Below, one piece after another: positions 50,942-59,775 of a DNA stretch of 64,000 nucleotides (its first letter is position 1; each line of letters begins with the position of its first letter). Position numbers and translations under genes: made by a program. Below the pieces are notes generated by a model, which had not been told where the DNA came from, ran no database searches, and saw only the letters and a program-made list of their open reading frames with translations. This DNA is from Deltaproteobacteria bacterium (GTDB lineage Bacteria; Bdellovibrionota; Bdellovibrionia; Bdellovibrionales; JAMPXM01), in NCBI GenBank assembly GCA_017302795.1, contig JAFLCB010000002.1, forward strand, positions 481,967 through 545,966, in the 5' to 3' direction.

Positions 50942-51819
50942 ACTTCTAAATTTTTTCTGAGCATAGAGATCAGAAACTCCGCAAACACAGAAAACCTCTT
51001 ATTCTTTTGCACTTCCGGATGAATAACAAACCATAGGGTTGTTTTTTTGGATGGCGCAATCGAAACTTCTTCGAGCTCGGAATTTCGTCGAGCGACGAAT
51101 TGGGGTAGAATTCCAAAACCAATATGATTGGACAGCGCTGAATATACCGAACTCCATGCCGATGATGTAAGAACTTGGCTTTTAAAATGAGGTTGAATTT
51201 GAGTCCGCAATAATCTCTCAGTCTGACTGGTTGCTCTATCAAAGAGTCCGACAAATGGCACTTCTTGCAGATCTTCTAGTTTTTCAATCGGACCATGTTT
51301 TTTTAAGAGTAGCTTTGATCCGTAAAGCGAAAGCCGCACTTCGCCAACCCTTTTCACAATCAAATCTTGTTGTGAAGGTCGCACAAACCGAAACGCCAAA
51401 TCAGCATCCCGCTTAGCGAGATTCAATACTTCTGCGCCTGTCAAAAATTGAACCTCCACGTCGGGAAACTCATTCGTAAAGGACTTTAGATTCGGAAGCA
51501 CGAGGTGATTTGCCAGCGCCCCTGGCATTGCCACCCGGATGACCCCTTCCATCCGCTCGTCATTACCGGCGATTTTACGGTCAATTGTCTGAAAGGAACT
51601 CTCGATGTCTTCAATGCCTGCACGAATTCTTTCACCAAAGACCGTTAAGAAAAATCCCTCGGAGCGCTTTTCAAATAGCTTGGTCTTTAGCTTTTCTTCT
51701 AGAGCATAGATTCGTCGACCGACGGTCGCTTGATCCGTCTTCAGTTCTCGGGCAGCGAGTTTAAGAGTATTGTTGCGGCATAAGGCTAGAAAAAATCGAA
51801 AATCGTCCCAATTGTTCAT
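50938..51819 (-). CDS. LysR-family transcriptional regulator
   Basis: 293 residues. The winged helix-turn-helix (about 4-62) has FLALCRNNTLKLAARELKTDQATVGRRIYALEEKL, and a LysR-substrate-binding domain follows (RVAMPGALANHLVLPNLKSF...). It is divergent from the XRE gene at 51965; a short AT-rich region with repeated TGCAT (51853-51889) between them may hold its operator. Target genes are not evident. Confidence 0.92.
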   Translation of the reverse strand: MNNWDDFRFFLALCRNNTLKLAARELKTDQATVGRRIYALEEKLKTKLFEKRSEGFFLTVFGERIRAGIEDIESSFQTIDRKIAGNDERMEGVIRVAMPGALANHLVLPNLKSFTNEFPDVEVQFLTGAEVLNLAKRDADLAFRFVRPSQQDLIVKRVGEVRLSLYGSKLLLKKHGPIEKLEDLQEVPFVGLFDRATSQTERLLRTQIQPHFKSQVLTSSAWSSVYSALSNHIGFGILPQFVARRNSELEEVSIAPSKKTTLWFVIHPEVQKNKRFSVFAEFLISMLRKNLEV

Positions 51820-51852
51820 AGTGTCTCTCTAGCCACCCGTTTGTTTTCTGTA

Positions 51853-51889
51853 AATGCATTTTTGCATTTCTTCAATGCATAAATATGCA
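51853..51889. promoter_or_regulatory. Cluster of TGCAT half-sites between divergent regulator genes
   Basis: AATGCATTTTTGCATTTCTTCAATGCATAAATATGCAT contains four TGCAT/ATGCA units with palindromic ATGCAT cores. It lies 34 bases upstream of the LysR start and about 75 bases before the XRE start, a fitting place for an autoregulatory operator. Confidence 0.5.
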
Positions 51890-51964
51890 TATACCTTGTT
51901 CGGTTTTTCCCTCACATTCGCTCCACGGATAAACGTCACAAAAAATATGTGACTCGAGGAAGAT

Positions 51965-52231
51965 ATGAAAACACTTGGGCAAAGACTTAAATTATATCGA
52001 ACGAGAATGACCCTTTCCGCGCGCGAGGTCGCTAGCCGGGTAGGGGTTTCTGTCAGTACCTACCGAGACTGGGAGAACGGAAGGGCGATTAAGGGTGAAC
52101 CTTACACCAAGCTAGCGGAAGTCCTAGGCGTCCATGTGCTTGAGGTTTTAGAGGGTCGGAGCCCCGGCGGCATCTACAACGACCTTTCAGATATAGAAGA
52201 AATACTCATTCGAGCCAAAAAAAAGCTTTAG
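51965..52231 (+). CDS. XRE-family helix-turn-helix protein
   Basis: 88 residues. HTH_3 domain at about 5-60: LGQRLKLYRTRMTLSAREVA, then VGVSVSTYRDWENGRAIKG with the recognition helix. The C-terminus is a short acidic/basic helix. GAGGAAGAT precedes the ATG. It could act as a regulator by itself; no toxin partner is adjacent. Confidence 0.85.
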   Translation: MKTLGQRLKLYRTRMTLSAREVASRVGVSVSTYRDWENGRAIKGEPYTKLAEVLGVHVLEVLEGRSPGGIYNDLSDIEEILIRAKKKL

Positions 52232-52286
52232 CCACCAGAAGTGTTCGGTACGAAGGTTTTCCCGTTAGTGAAGCGGGGCCTTGTGG

Positions 52287-52292
52287 TATAAT
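52287..52292 (+). promoter_or_regulatory. Sigma-70 -10 element (TATAAT)
   Basis: Perfect TATAAT 28 bases upstream of the start at 52320. No good -35 is seen, but the preceding TG dinucleotide region (TTGTGGTATAAT) is compatible with an extended -10. Confidence 0.45.
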
Positions 52293-52319
52293 CGGTCCCT
52301 GTTGAAAATGGAGTTTGTC

Positions 52320-54788
52320 ATGAGAAATTTGCGCTATTTGATCACGATTTTATTGAGTGCTACGGGAATTTTTCGAGCTGAGATGGCTCAAGCGAATTCT
52401 TGTCAGGACGCCTTCAGAGCTACGGCGAGACCCATTTCGCAGCCACTGCACTTCGGCACACCGGTAGCATGGAACAACACGACTCTTTGGGATCTTTCCG
52501 CCCTTCACTCGAATGATTTTTTTATTCGTAATGGATGGGATCGAGGCTCAGGTTCGTTTGCTTCCGAAATTTCAAGCGATGGTAAGGTCTTAAGCGACAA
52601 GCGACATTTAATTGCTACTAGTCGCATGGTGTACGGGCTTTCGCACAGTGCAAATCTTGACACTGGCTATCTCCCTTATGCGAATAAACAGGCGAAATTT
52701 CTATTGTCCAAAATGACAGCTCAGGATCAGAACGGCATTTACTTTAAGTCGACAGTCGATTCTCTGGGCGCGGTTGCTGCTCCTGAAAATAAATTGGTGG
52801 TCAATTATCAAGCTTACGGACTTAATGGTTTGGTCGCCCTCTACAAGGTGACTGGAAATCCCGCACTTCTAAAGAAAATAGAAATAATCTACGGGAACTT
52901 CTATAAACGATTTCACGATCCCGTTGATCTGGGATTCTTTGACGAATTCAATCTACAAACCGGAAAGCCCGTAAAGACGAAAAGCTATAATTCGACGGTT
53001 TACGTTGCGACTTCTTTTCTCGCCGATTTAGCCGAATTGCCGACGACGAGGAAAGCTCAATACGTGAAGACGGTTGAGGAACTCGCTGACAAGGTCGCGC
53101 AAAAGTTCGTGGACCCTAAAACTGGCTGGATTGTCGAGAACTTCACAGCAGATTGGAAGCCCGATTGGCGTAGCTGGCAGGTTCAGGGCGATGCAACGGT
53201 CGGGATCACTGGACATAACTACCAAGCCGCTTGGTTTCTACTTAGAGCGACTGATTTCAGCGAAATATCAGCGGCGAAAAAAGCGCAATACTTCGAGTCG
53301 GCAAAATCTATTTTAACAGCAATGTTAAAATCAAAATCTCTAGATCTTCAAAACGGCGGAGTATTTGATGCTTTCAAGCGCGAAGCTGATGAACCTATGT
53401 GGCACACCAATAAAGCTTGGTGGCAACAAGCAGAAATGATTTTGGCTTTGACGAAAGCTGATTCAGTGAATCTTTTCACGGATGCGAATACCGCCATTCA
53501 AGCCCGACAGGCCCGAGATCTGGCTGTGCAGTTTTATTTCAACCATTTTGTCGACTATAAAAACGGCGGGGAATTTCCAGTCGTGGAAAAAAATGGAACA
53601 CCTATTCTCACTGAAAATAAGGGCCAAGCCGGAACAGGGTCCTACCACCAGGTGGAACTTGCGAGAATGATGAAGGAGTATGCGAAACGTAGTTTAGTTA
53701 GAACGCCAACAGCGAGAAGAACAGCATCCAATTCTAATCAATTTGACATGAACCCGGCTATGCGAGCTGCGGCGCTTGGTGATGTTGAAAGTATCAAAAA
53801 GTTAGTGGCCGCAGGCGCAGATTTGCGCGGTTTAAATTCAAATAACGCCAGCATTCTTTATTTTGCCGCGCAATCTCCACGGAACTCCGTGGCCGTTTTT
53901 GAATTTGTAAGAAATGAGATCGGCGACAAGGCGTTTGAGCTGCTCCTCAATCACCAAGTCAGGTCAAATGGCCATAGCATCGCTCTTGAAGCAGTCTTCA
54001 ATGCCAATACCGAACTCGTTCGCTATCTTTTAGACTTAAAAAACAGTGGGGTAAAAATCGATTTCGAAAGCTCCACCGTTTTTGGCTGGACGCCGAAAAC
54101 ATTTGCCGAGCGTGAGAAAATGGTCTTTGCAGCGCTTCTTCCGGAGGGGGCGGTGCCCGTCGGCGAACGCCTTCTGTGGATGAAGTCGCAAGAGGATCTT
54201 TGGTCTTCACGGCTTAGCGCTGAAGCCCGTGAGTTTCACCAAAAGGGGATGGAGTTGATTTCGGCTATCGAAAAATTCGAACTTCAAAAAATTCGCGATC
54301 TTGTGAACGCTGGGGTCGCGGTCAACCAAAGGTACGGAAGACTTGGCGCAACTCCGCTGAATAGCACTGTTCGGCCTGGGATGACCCCGGCGGATTTAAA
54401 ACAAGCTGAGGCCGTTCAAGCTTTGCTTATTGAGCTAGGCGCAAATTCTAATTTCGCCGAAAGTGGCATCATGATGGTGCCGTCCGGTTTTCGCGAGTCG
54501 GTGTTTGGTTATGCAGATCTCGTCAAAAGCATGATTGATCGTTTGCCGAAGGGTTCTAAGGAGCGACAAGACTACTTGAATTTTCAAGGCCCAGTTAACG
54601 GCTACACTAAACTTATCGACGCTTCGTTGCGAGGCCGCGGTGAGGTGATTAAAGTCTTAGTTGAGGCCGGTGCTGATCGCGGTTTAACAGGTAACAATGG
54701 ACTGACGGCTTTGGAAGCGGCTAGGCTTTTTAATCGCCAAAGCGCGACTCCGTTGCCACAAGAGATCATGCAAATTCTTGAACCATAA
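52320..54788 (+). CDS. Secreted AGE-fold (N-acylglucosamine 2-epimerase-like) protein with ankyrin repeats
   Basis: 822 residues from the ATG at 52320 (GGAG 6 bases upstream; earlier in-frame starts precede the signal peptide). The signal peptide ends near AQA-NSC (about 26). Residues ~40-465 match the AGE/mannose-isomerase (alpha/alpha)6 barrel: DKRHLIATSRMVYGLSHS, TGHNYQAAWFLLRATD with the conserved His, and KAWWQQAEMILALTKAD. Residues ~480-822 hold ankyrin-type repeats: AALGDVESIKKLVAAGADL, ..., DASLRGRGEVIKVLVEAGAD. A sugar isomerase or glycan-binding activity outside the cytoplasm is inferred. The combination with ankyrin repeats in one exported chain is unusual. Confidence 0.8.
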   Translation: MRNLRYLITILLSATGIFRAEMAQANSCQDAFRATARPISQPLHFGTPVAWNNTTLWDLSALHSNDFFIRNGWDRGSGSFASEISSDGKVLSDKRHLIATSRMVYGLSHSANLDTGYLPYANKQAKFLLSKMTAQDQNGIYFKSTVDSLGAVAAPENKLVVNYQAYGLNGLVALYKVTGNPALLKKIEIIYGNFYKRFHDPVDLGFFDEFNLQTGKPVKTKSYNSTVYVATSFLADLAELPTTRKAQYVKTVEELADKVAQKFVDPKTGWIVENFTADWKPDWRSWQVQGDATVGITGHNYQAAWFLLRATDFSEISAAKKAQYFESAKSILTAMLKSKSLDLQNGGVFDAFKREADEPMWHTNKAWWQQAEMILALTKADSVNLFTDANTAIQARQARDLAVQFYFNHFVDYKNGGEFPVVEKNGTPILTENKGQAGTGSYHQVELARMMKEYAKRSLVRTPTARRTASNSNQFDMNPAMRAAALGDVESIKKLVAAGADLRGLNSNNASILYFAAQSPRNSVAVFEFVRNEIGDKAFELLLNHQVRSNGHSIALEAVFNANTELVRYLLDLKNSGVKIDFESSTVFGWTPKTFAEREKMVFAALLPEGAVPVGERLLWMKSQEDLWSSRLSAEAREFHQKGMELISAIEKFELQKIRDLVNAGVAVNQRYGRLGATPLNSTVRPGMTPADLKQAEAVQALLIELGANSNFAESGIMMVPSGFRESVFGYADLVKSMIDRLPKGSKERQDYLNFQGPVNGYTKLIDASLRGRGEVIKVLVEAGADRGLTGNNGLTALEAARLFNRQSATPLPQEIMQILEP

Positions 54789-54841
54789 GGTACCGCCTAC
54801 CTTTTGGTAACGCGACTGCGTTACCAAAAGGTAGGCGGTAC
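54788..54841. repeat. Gene-end palindrome (54 bp), GGTACCGCCTACC variant
   Basis: 25-base arms 54788-54812 and 54817-54841 are exact complements with a GACT loop. The inner part has AACGC instead of AGCGC, matched by GCGTT in the other arm. It starts on the last base of the AGE-ankyrin stop codon; the next gene is in the same direction. Confidence 0.95.
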
Positions 54842-54952
54842 CGGAGGCGATAGTTCTGGTTGCTTCGCGTTGCGGCTGCGAATACATGACTTAGGACCTT
54901 CGTTGGAGGATGCCGGTTGGCGTGCTACATTGAATTTTAAGCGGGGTAGATT

Positions 54953-55336
54953 GTGGAAATGAAAGCGGCGGAAAATCTATTGCAAGCATTCATTGGCGCC
55001 TACGTTTGGGTTGCCAGTTCTGATCAGGGCGTTGATCAGCAAGAATATAATAAATTTGGCCACGTGATCGTTCAATCACAGTTTGCTACCCAATTTGAGG
55101 AAGACCACATCCGTCGATATTTTAAAGACACGGTCACCCTCTTTGAACGCGACTATGTGCAGGCCGTCTCTCTAGTAAAAGCGGAGCTTACGGCGCTAGT
55201 CGGCAAAGATCACTTTTGCCAAGAAGTCATGAGGATTAGCAGAGCCGCCTCCGTCGGCGACGGACATCTGAGCGACGTCGAAGAAGCCGTATTAAACGAA
55301 ATCGCGGAGACGATTAAGTTTAAGGGCGCTGTCTAG
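54953..55336 (+). CDS. TerB-like protein
   Basis: 127 residues from a GTG with GCGGGG about 7 bases upstream; an ATG at 54959 is nearly equivalent. Helical domain with two TerB-type acidic motifs: YVWVASSDQGVDQQEYNKF (about 17-35) and ISRAASVGDGHLSDVEEAVL (about 95-114). The function is unknown. It sits 2 bases before a split YeeE/YedE transporter pair, forming a three-gene operon, which suggests a role with that transporter. Confidence 0.78.
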   Translation: MEMKAAENLLQAFIGAYVWVASSDQGVDQQEYNKFGHVIVQSQFATQFEEDHIRRYFKDTVTLFERDYVQAVSLVKAELTALVGKDHFCQEVMRISRAASVGDGHLSDVEEAVLNEIAETIKFKGAV

Positions 55337-55338
55337 TC

Positions 55339-55881
55339 ATGCTGAAGGCGTTAGCGAGTCGACTTTTCTCTCTGCTCTTCTATGGGCGAGAGCGCATTCT
55401 CAAGCCACTTCCAGCTGCACTTTTTCTTGGACTTGTCGTGGTCGCCTCTCTGCTTTGGTTTGGAAAAGGCGTTCACGTGTCTGGTGTCTTTGCGGTTTTA
55501 TGTGAGACCGATTCGACTAAAGCGATCAGCCATGGCGATTCGCTATTTTGCTCTCCGAATGCTCCACATGAGGACCGCACATGGCTGTACTGGATGGTGG
55601 GTGGGGTTTTTTTCGGTGCGGCGATGACCTCGTTTTTACGTCTTCGTAGTCTCAAACTTCAAATTGAGCGCGGGGCAGCAGTAAGTTCGAAGAACCGACT
55701 GGTTTCCGCTGCTGGAGGAGGGGCAATTGTGGGACTGGGAGCTGCGATTGCTGGTGGTTGCACGAGCTCTCTTGGTTTGACAGGGGCCTCGCTTTTAACA
55801 ATCGCGGGGTTTGCCTTTTTGGCTGCGTTTTTCATTGGTGGATTTGCATCCCGAATCTGGTTTGGGAGAATGTGGCAATGA
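55339..55881 (+). CDS. YeeE/YedE-family transporter, half-subunit (second set)
   Basis: 180 residues with four hydrophobic helices. The cysteine motif AIAGGCTSSLGLTG (about 135-148) corresponds to GSGCTSGHG of the first set. A larger loop (about 55-90) contains additional Cys and His. Paralogue of the 44436 subunit. Its stop overlaps the partner's start (ATGA). Confidence 0.82.
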   Translation: MLKALASRLFSLLFYGRERILKPLPAALFLGLVVVASLLWFGKGVHVSGVFAVLCETDSTKAISHGDSLFCSPNAPHEDRTWLYWMVGGVFFGAAMTSFLRLRSLKLQIERGAAVSSKNRLVSAAGGGAIVGLGAAIAGGCTSSLGLTGASLLTIAGFAFLAAFFIGGFASRIWFGRMWQ

Positions 55882-56432
55882 GCGAAAATATCGTGAGCCT
55901 CATAATTGGCCTTCTGTTCGGCGCAAGTCTTGATTTGGCGGGATTCGGAAGTCCCAAGCGATTAAACGGGCAGTTTCTACTTAAAGACTTTTCGATGTTC
56001 AAAGTCATGTTTGGCGCCATCGTGCTTGCCTCTGGTCTTTATTTTGGTCTCGTTTCATTGGGCTTTTCCGAAGCCGATCCACGAACGATTCCGTTTTTGA
56101 ATTCCGGCCTATTGCTTGGCGGATTTCTACTTGGGTTTGGTCTTGTGCTCGGAGGGTATTGTCCCGGAACAGCACTTGCGGGTTTTGCGGGGGGGCGTTT
56201 GGACGCCGCCGTATTCTTTGTTTCAATTTATCCGGGCTATCGCTTCTGGCTGTGGCTAAGCGATCGTTACTCATTTTCCGTACTCAATGAGAAACTGACT
56301 TCCGAGGCTCACCTCTACGGGCTTATGGGTGTTGAATGGTATCTGTTGGTGGCCATTCTTTTTTTCGTAGCAGCGGCAGGATGGAAGCTCGGATCTTTTC
56401 TAGAAAAAAAAGCAAACAAGGTTTCCATTTAA
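55878..56432 (+). CDS. YeeE/YedE-family transporter, partner half-subunit (second set)
   Basis: 184 residues from the ATG at 55878; the longer upstream frame is noise from the preceding gene. About five helices. GLVLGGYCPGTALAGFAGG (about 88-106) gives the second conserved Cys and corresponds to GGFCPGPA at 44865. It is translationally coupled to the preceding half. The substrate, probably a sulfane-sulfur compound, is inferred from the family. Confidence 0.85.
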   Translation: MSENIVSLIIGLLFGASLDLAGFGSPKRLNGQFLLKDFSMFKVMFGAIVLASGLYFGLVSLGFSEADPRTIPFLNSGLLLGGFLLGFGLVLGGYCPGTALAGFAGGRLDAAVFFVSIYPGYRFWLWLSDRYSFSVLNEKLTSEAHLYGLMGVEWYLLVAILFFVAAAGWKLGSFLEKKANKVSI

Positions 56433-56476
56433 TCTCGAATTTAACCAGTTAGGTAGAGGGATCCGTTTCAAGTCAT

Positions 56477-57211
56477 CTATTCGGCCGGCGTGCCCGCGCC
56501 TATGGCATGCGTAGTCTTGTTTTTAGACATATTGCGATTTTCATTCATGATTTCTAACTGAAGCTGTTGGATTTCGAGAAGTCTTCGCCACTGGTGCTTA
56601 AGCAGTTGATCCATTTTTAAGTGGAGCTGTCGAATCTCAAGCTCCGCTTTGAGGTTCACCATATAGTCATTTTCGCTTCGCTTGCGGTCTTTGGCTTCTT
56701 GTCGATTCTGACTCATCATAATGATGGGAGCTTGAATGGCAGCGAGACATGACAAAATCAGGTTTAGCAAAATAAACGGATAGGGATCGAACTCTGTAAA
56801 CTTCGGGCCTATTGAATTATATCCGATCCAAGCCATCATGAAGACCGCGAAAATAATTAAAAAGGACCAACTGCCGCCGAAAAATGCCATTCGGTCAGAA
56901 AGAATTTGTCCAAGTGTCAGATTTTTTTCGAAAGATGCTTCAGAGTTGGCGGTAACTAACTGTTGATCATTGAGACTTTTTAAAACTTCTTCGTCGAGAG
57001 CAGAGAGTTCGCCCTTTTCCTCTTCTAGGATTTGCTGAATTTGCTGACCTCGGTAAGCCTCGAGACAGTTGCCACAAATGCGAGAATCGGCCCCCCACGT
57101 AGGAAAATCCTGAATTATGAGGTTCTGCATCGAAAGTCTTAACGCTTCCGGCCCAACGACTTCATCCGACGGAAAGCCGAGGCTACAAACATGGCACTTA
57201 GAGGTTTCCAT
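56477..57211 (-). CDS. DUF1003-family membrane protein with zinc-finger-like N-terminus
   Basis: 244 residues from the ATG at 57211 (a TTG eight codons earlier is less likely). Two CxxC pairs (CHVC at about 5-8 and CGNC near 48) make a probable zinc site. After a linker, DUF1003 follows: LGQILSDRMAFFGGSWSFLI, then two membrane helices and DPYPFILLNLILSCLAAIQAP, IIMMSQNRQEAKDR. A long charged helix (about 175-225) follows. The function is unknown. Downstream of the ATPase gene on the same strand (71-base gap). Confidence 0.85.
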   Translation of the reverse strand: METSKCHVCSLGFPSDEVVGPEALRLSMQNLIIQDFPTWGADSRICGNCLEAYRGQQIQQILEEEKGELSALDEEVLKSLNDQQLVTANSEASFEKNLTLGQILSDRMAFFGGSWSFLIIFAVFMMAWIGYNSIGPKFTEFDPYPFILLNLILSCLAAIQAPIIMMSQNRQEAKDRKRSENDYMVNLKAELEIRQLHLKMDQLLKHQWRRLLEIQQLQLEIMNENRNMSKNKTTHAIGAGTPAE

Positions 57212-57282
57212 CCGGGCGTTATAACAAATGGACAAGTATTATCAATGTGAGACTAAGGATTGCAGAACTCACACTCGGTGGC

Positions 57283-59775
57283 TCAGTGAATCGACGGATC
57301 TGTTTTTCTGCGACCTTTCTCAAATACATAAAGTCCGAAAATAAAGACGAGCGCGGTTAAAGCGGACTCGGCCCAACTTTTTAGAGGTAAGCGTTCTACT
57401 CGTAGGATCACGGCTAAGCCATTTACCTGAATGAGAATCAGCGACGCAAGAGACACAAAGACAACTAACTTCGAAGTCAATGTCTTGAGATGGGTATAGT
57501 AAATTACTAGGCAAGCACTCCAAACGGTCAAAATAACCATGACTTTTGCTCGCGCAAAGCCAATCGCTGGATTTTCGCGAAGACCGGAAATAAAAATCAA
57601 TCCAATCGCGACCGCAAGCCCAACGCCAAAGAGCGCTATTCGAAAGACGTCAGATGTTTGGAAAAACGAGTGCTTCGACTTTGTCGCTTGAGTGGCGGCC
57701 ACTGCCTGAAAAGCTAAAATCGCCGTCGGATGTATGATGAGTTCAAGCCAAACAATGTGCACTGGCAAGTAGACGAGCTCATACCCCAGTAGCGGGACGA
57801 CAGCCGCAGTCAGTACAAATGGTAGATGAAACAATAGTAAATACTCGAAGCTTGTCTTAAGATTCGAAAAGAGCTGGCGCCCTTCCATAATTGCAGAAAC
57901 AATTGTTTTAAAATTGTCGTCAGCCAATATTATCGACGAAACTTCTTTTGCGCTTCGAGACCCCCGAAGGCCCATCGCAATACCGATGTCGGCGGCTTTC
58001 AGCGCGGGCACGTCATTGACACCGTCGCCAGTCACAGCGACGACTTCGCCAGCAGCTTTCAGTGCGACCACTATTTGAAGCTTTTGCAGTGGAGTGCATC
58101 TAGCTACAATGTCGATGGACTTTAAGAAGTTCGGATTTTCTATAAAATACTGAGTGTCGAATTTTTCCGGTTCTAATTCGGCCGATACCACAATGGGCTT
58201 TCCTTGCCCCAATCCGACTTCTCGTCCGATCGCTGCGGCTGTTTCGGGATGGTCACCAGTCAGCATCAATACTTTGATTTGGTTCTTATAGGCGTACTCG
58301 ATAGCTGGAGCGACCTCGGGCCGAGGTGGATCTTCGAACGCTAAGAGCCCAACAAGCTCAAACTCTGACGTAAGTTCTTTACCCGCACCGATCTCATCAG
58401 TACTTATATTTCTTTTCGCACACGCCAGAACTTTGTGGCCATCTTTGGCCCATTGCCTAGTCTTCGTATGCCAAAATTCCATTTGTTCCTCGGACAGCTG
58501 GCACATTTTGAAAACCGTTTCGGGCGTCCCTTTAGTGACCATCGTGTTTTGGCCAGCGATCTTCGTAAAGGCAGATTCGAGTTTGCGACCCTCGGTAAAT
58601 GGAAATCTCTTAGTGGCTTGCGGTAAACTGATTTTCTGCACAAGAATCGTTTGAAATATCGCAAGGTCTACCGGGTCTGTACCTTCAGCATTACTAGCCA
58701 GTGCGCTGACAATAAAAACATCCTTCTCGCTGAACGAAGACGCAGGATCCGTGTGTGTAAGTTCAAGTTCGCCCGTGGTAATGGTTCCAGTTTTATCGGT
58801 ACAAATCTGAGTAATGCGGCCGATATTTTCGACGGATACAGCTCTGCGGACAAGCGCCTGTTTCTTTGCCAGTCGGTAAATTCCGACACCCAAGAAAAAC
58901 GTGAAGACGACCGGAAATTCCTCAGGTATCGCCGCAATTGCTAAGGTCGCAGCACTCAGAAGCGCATCGAGCCAGCCGTGCCCTTGATAAAATCTAAGAC
59001 CTGCAAGGAGTAGACAAAATCCTGCAGAAGCATAGATGAGATTTTTAACTAAATTACCGATGGAAACCTGAAGCGGCGTGCGCTCGTGCGGCATTTCCGA
59101 AACGGATTTCACAATTTGGCCGTAGGAAGTATTGGAACCCGTGAAGACGACTCTTAGAAGACCCTTGCCCGTTAATACACGTGTGCCAGCAAACGCCAGC
59201 GATTTAGGATTAACAGGGACCTCTGATTTATCAGTTTGGCTGAATGGGTCAGATTGATATTCTAATTTTTGAATAGGAAAGGCTTCCCCCGTTAAGACCG
59301 ATTCATCAATTTGAATTTCCTGTGCCGCTTCTAAGATGCCATCAGCGGGAATAAATATTCCGGTTGATAACTTTAATAAATCGCCGGGCACAAGTTCTTG
59401 AGAGTCAATCTCGGTTTCGTTTCCGTCCCGAATGACAAATAGTCGTGAGGTCAAATGACTCTTGAGTCCCAAAGTGGATGCTTGAGTTCGCCAGTGCAGG
59501 AATGCGTCCATCATGATCAATGGCAAAATCGCGATAAAGAGAGTGATGCCTTCGCTCTTTTGCCCGATGGCAAAAAAAACAACTCCGATTCCAATCAAAA
59601 ACCAGATCATCGGATCACGAAGTGTTTCTTTAAGAATCTCGAGCAATCGATTGGATGATTCTTCCACAACGACGTTTTGCCCAAACTTGCTTCGCTGAAC
59701 TTCTACTTCTTTGGAAGTGAGCCCAGCAGGTGTTTTTTTTAGGCCATCTAGATTCTGAAAGGAAAATCGTCTCAT
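57283..59775 (-). CDS. P-type cation-transporting ATPase (P2/Ca2+-like)
   Basis: 830 residues. N-terminal actuator with LTGEAFPIQK, ion-pathway helix AAIPEEFPVVFTFFLGVG (PEEFP, typical of P2A calcium pumps), phosphorylation motif ICTDKTGTITTGE (Asp about 325), nucleotide domain, hinge VTGDGVNDVPALKAADIGIAMG and about ten membrane helices. The short DPA sites of heavy-metal pumps are absent. The substrate is probably Ca2+ or Mn2+. Its start overlaps by 4 bases (ATGA) the stop of the membrane-tethered LuxR-type regulator, so expression is coupled. Confidence 0.92.
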   Translation of the reverse strand: MRRFSFQNLDGLKKTPAGLTSKEVEVQRSKFGQNVVVEESSNRLLEILKETLRDPMIWFLIGIGVVFFAIGQKSEGITLFIAILPLIMMDAFLHWRTQASTLGLKSHLTSRLFVIRDGNETEIDSQELVPGDLLKLSTGIFIPADGILEAAQEIQIDESVLTGEAFPIQKLEYQSDPFSQTDKSEVPVNPKSLAFAGTRVLTGKGLLRVVFTGSNTSYGQIVKSVSEMPHERTPLQVSIGNLVKNLIYASAGFCLLLAGLRFYQGHGWLDALLSAATLAIAAIPEEFPVVFTFFLGVGIYRLAKKQALVRRAVSVENIGRITQICTDKTGTITTGELELTHTDPASSFSEKDVFIVSALASNAEGTDPVDLAIFQTILVQKISLPQATKRFPFTEGRKLESAFTKIAGQNTMVTKGTPETVFKMCQLSEEQMEFWHTKTRQWAKDGHKVLACAKRNISTDEIGAGKELTSEFELVGLLAFEDPPRPEVAPAIEYAYKNQIKVLMLTGDHPETAAAIGREVGLGQGKPIVVSAELEPEKFDTQYFIENPNFLKSIDIVARCTPLQKLQIVVALKAAGEVVAVTGDGVNDVPALKAADIGIAMGLRGSRSAKEVSSIILADDNFKTIVSAIMEGRQLFSNLKTSFEYLLLFHLPFVLTAAVVPLLGYELVYLPVHIVWLELIIHPTAILAFQAVAATQATKSKHSFFQTSDVFRIALFGVGLAVAIGLIFISGLRENPAIGFARAKVMVILTVWSACLVIYYTHLKTLTSKLVVFVSLASLILIQVNGLAVILRVERLPLKSWAESALTALVFIFGLYVFEKGRRKTDPSIH

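Noticed and set aside
55758..55877. N-terminal extension of the second YeeE/YedE partner subunit
   Set aside because: These 40 codons read the preceding gene out of frame; the ATG at 55878 forms the usual ATGA overlap.
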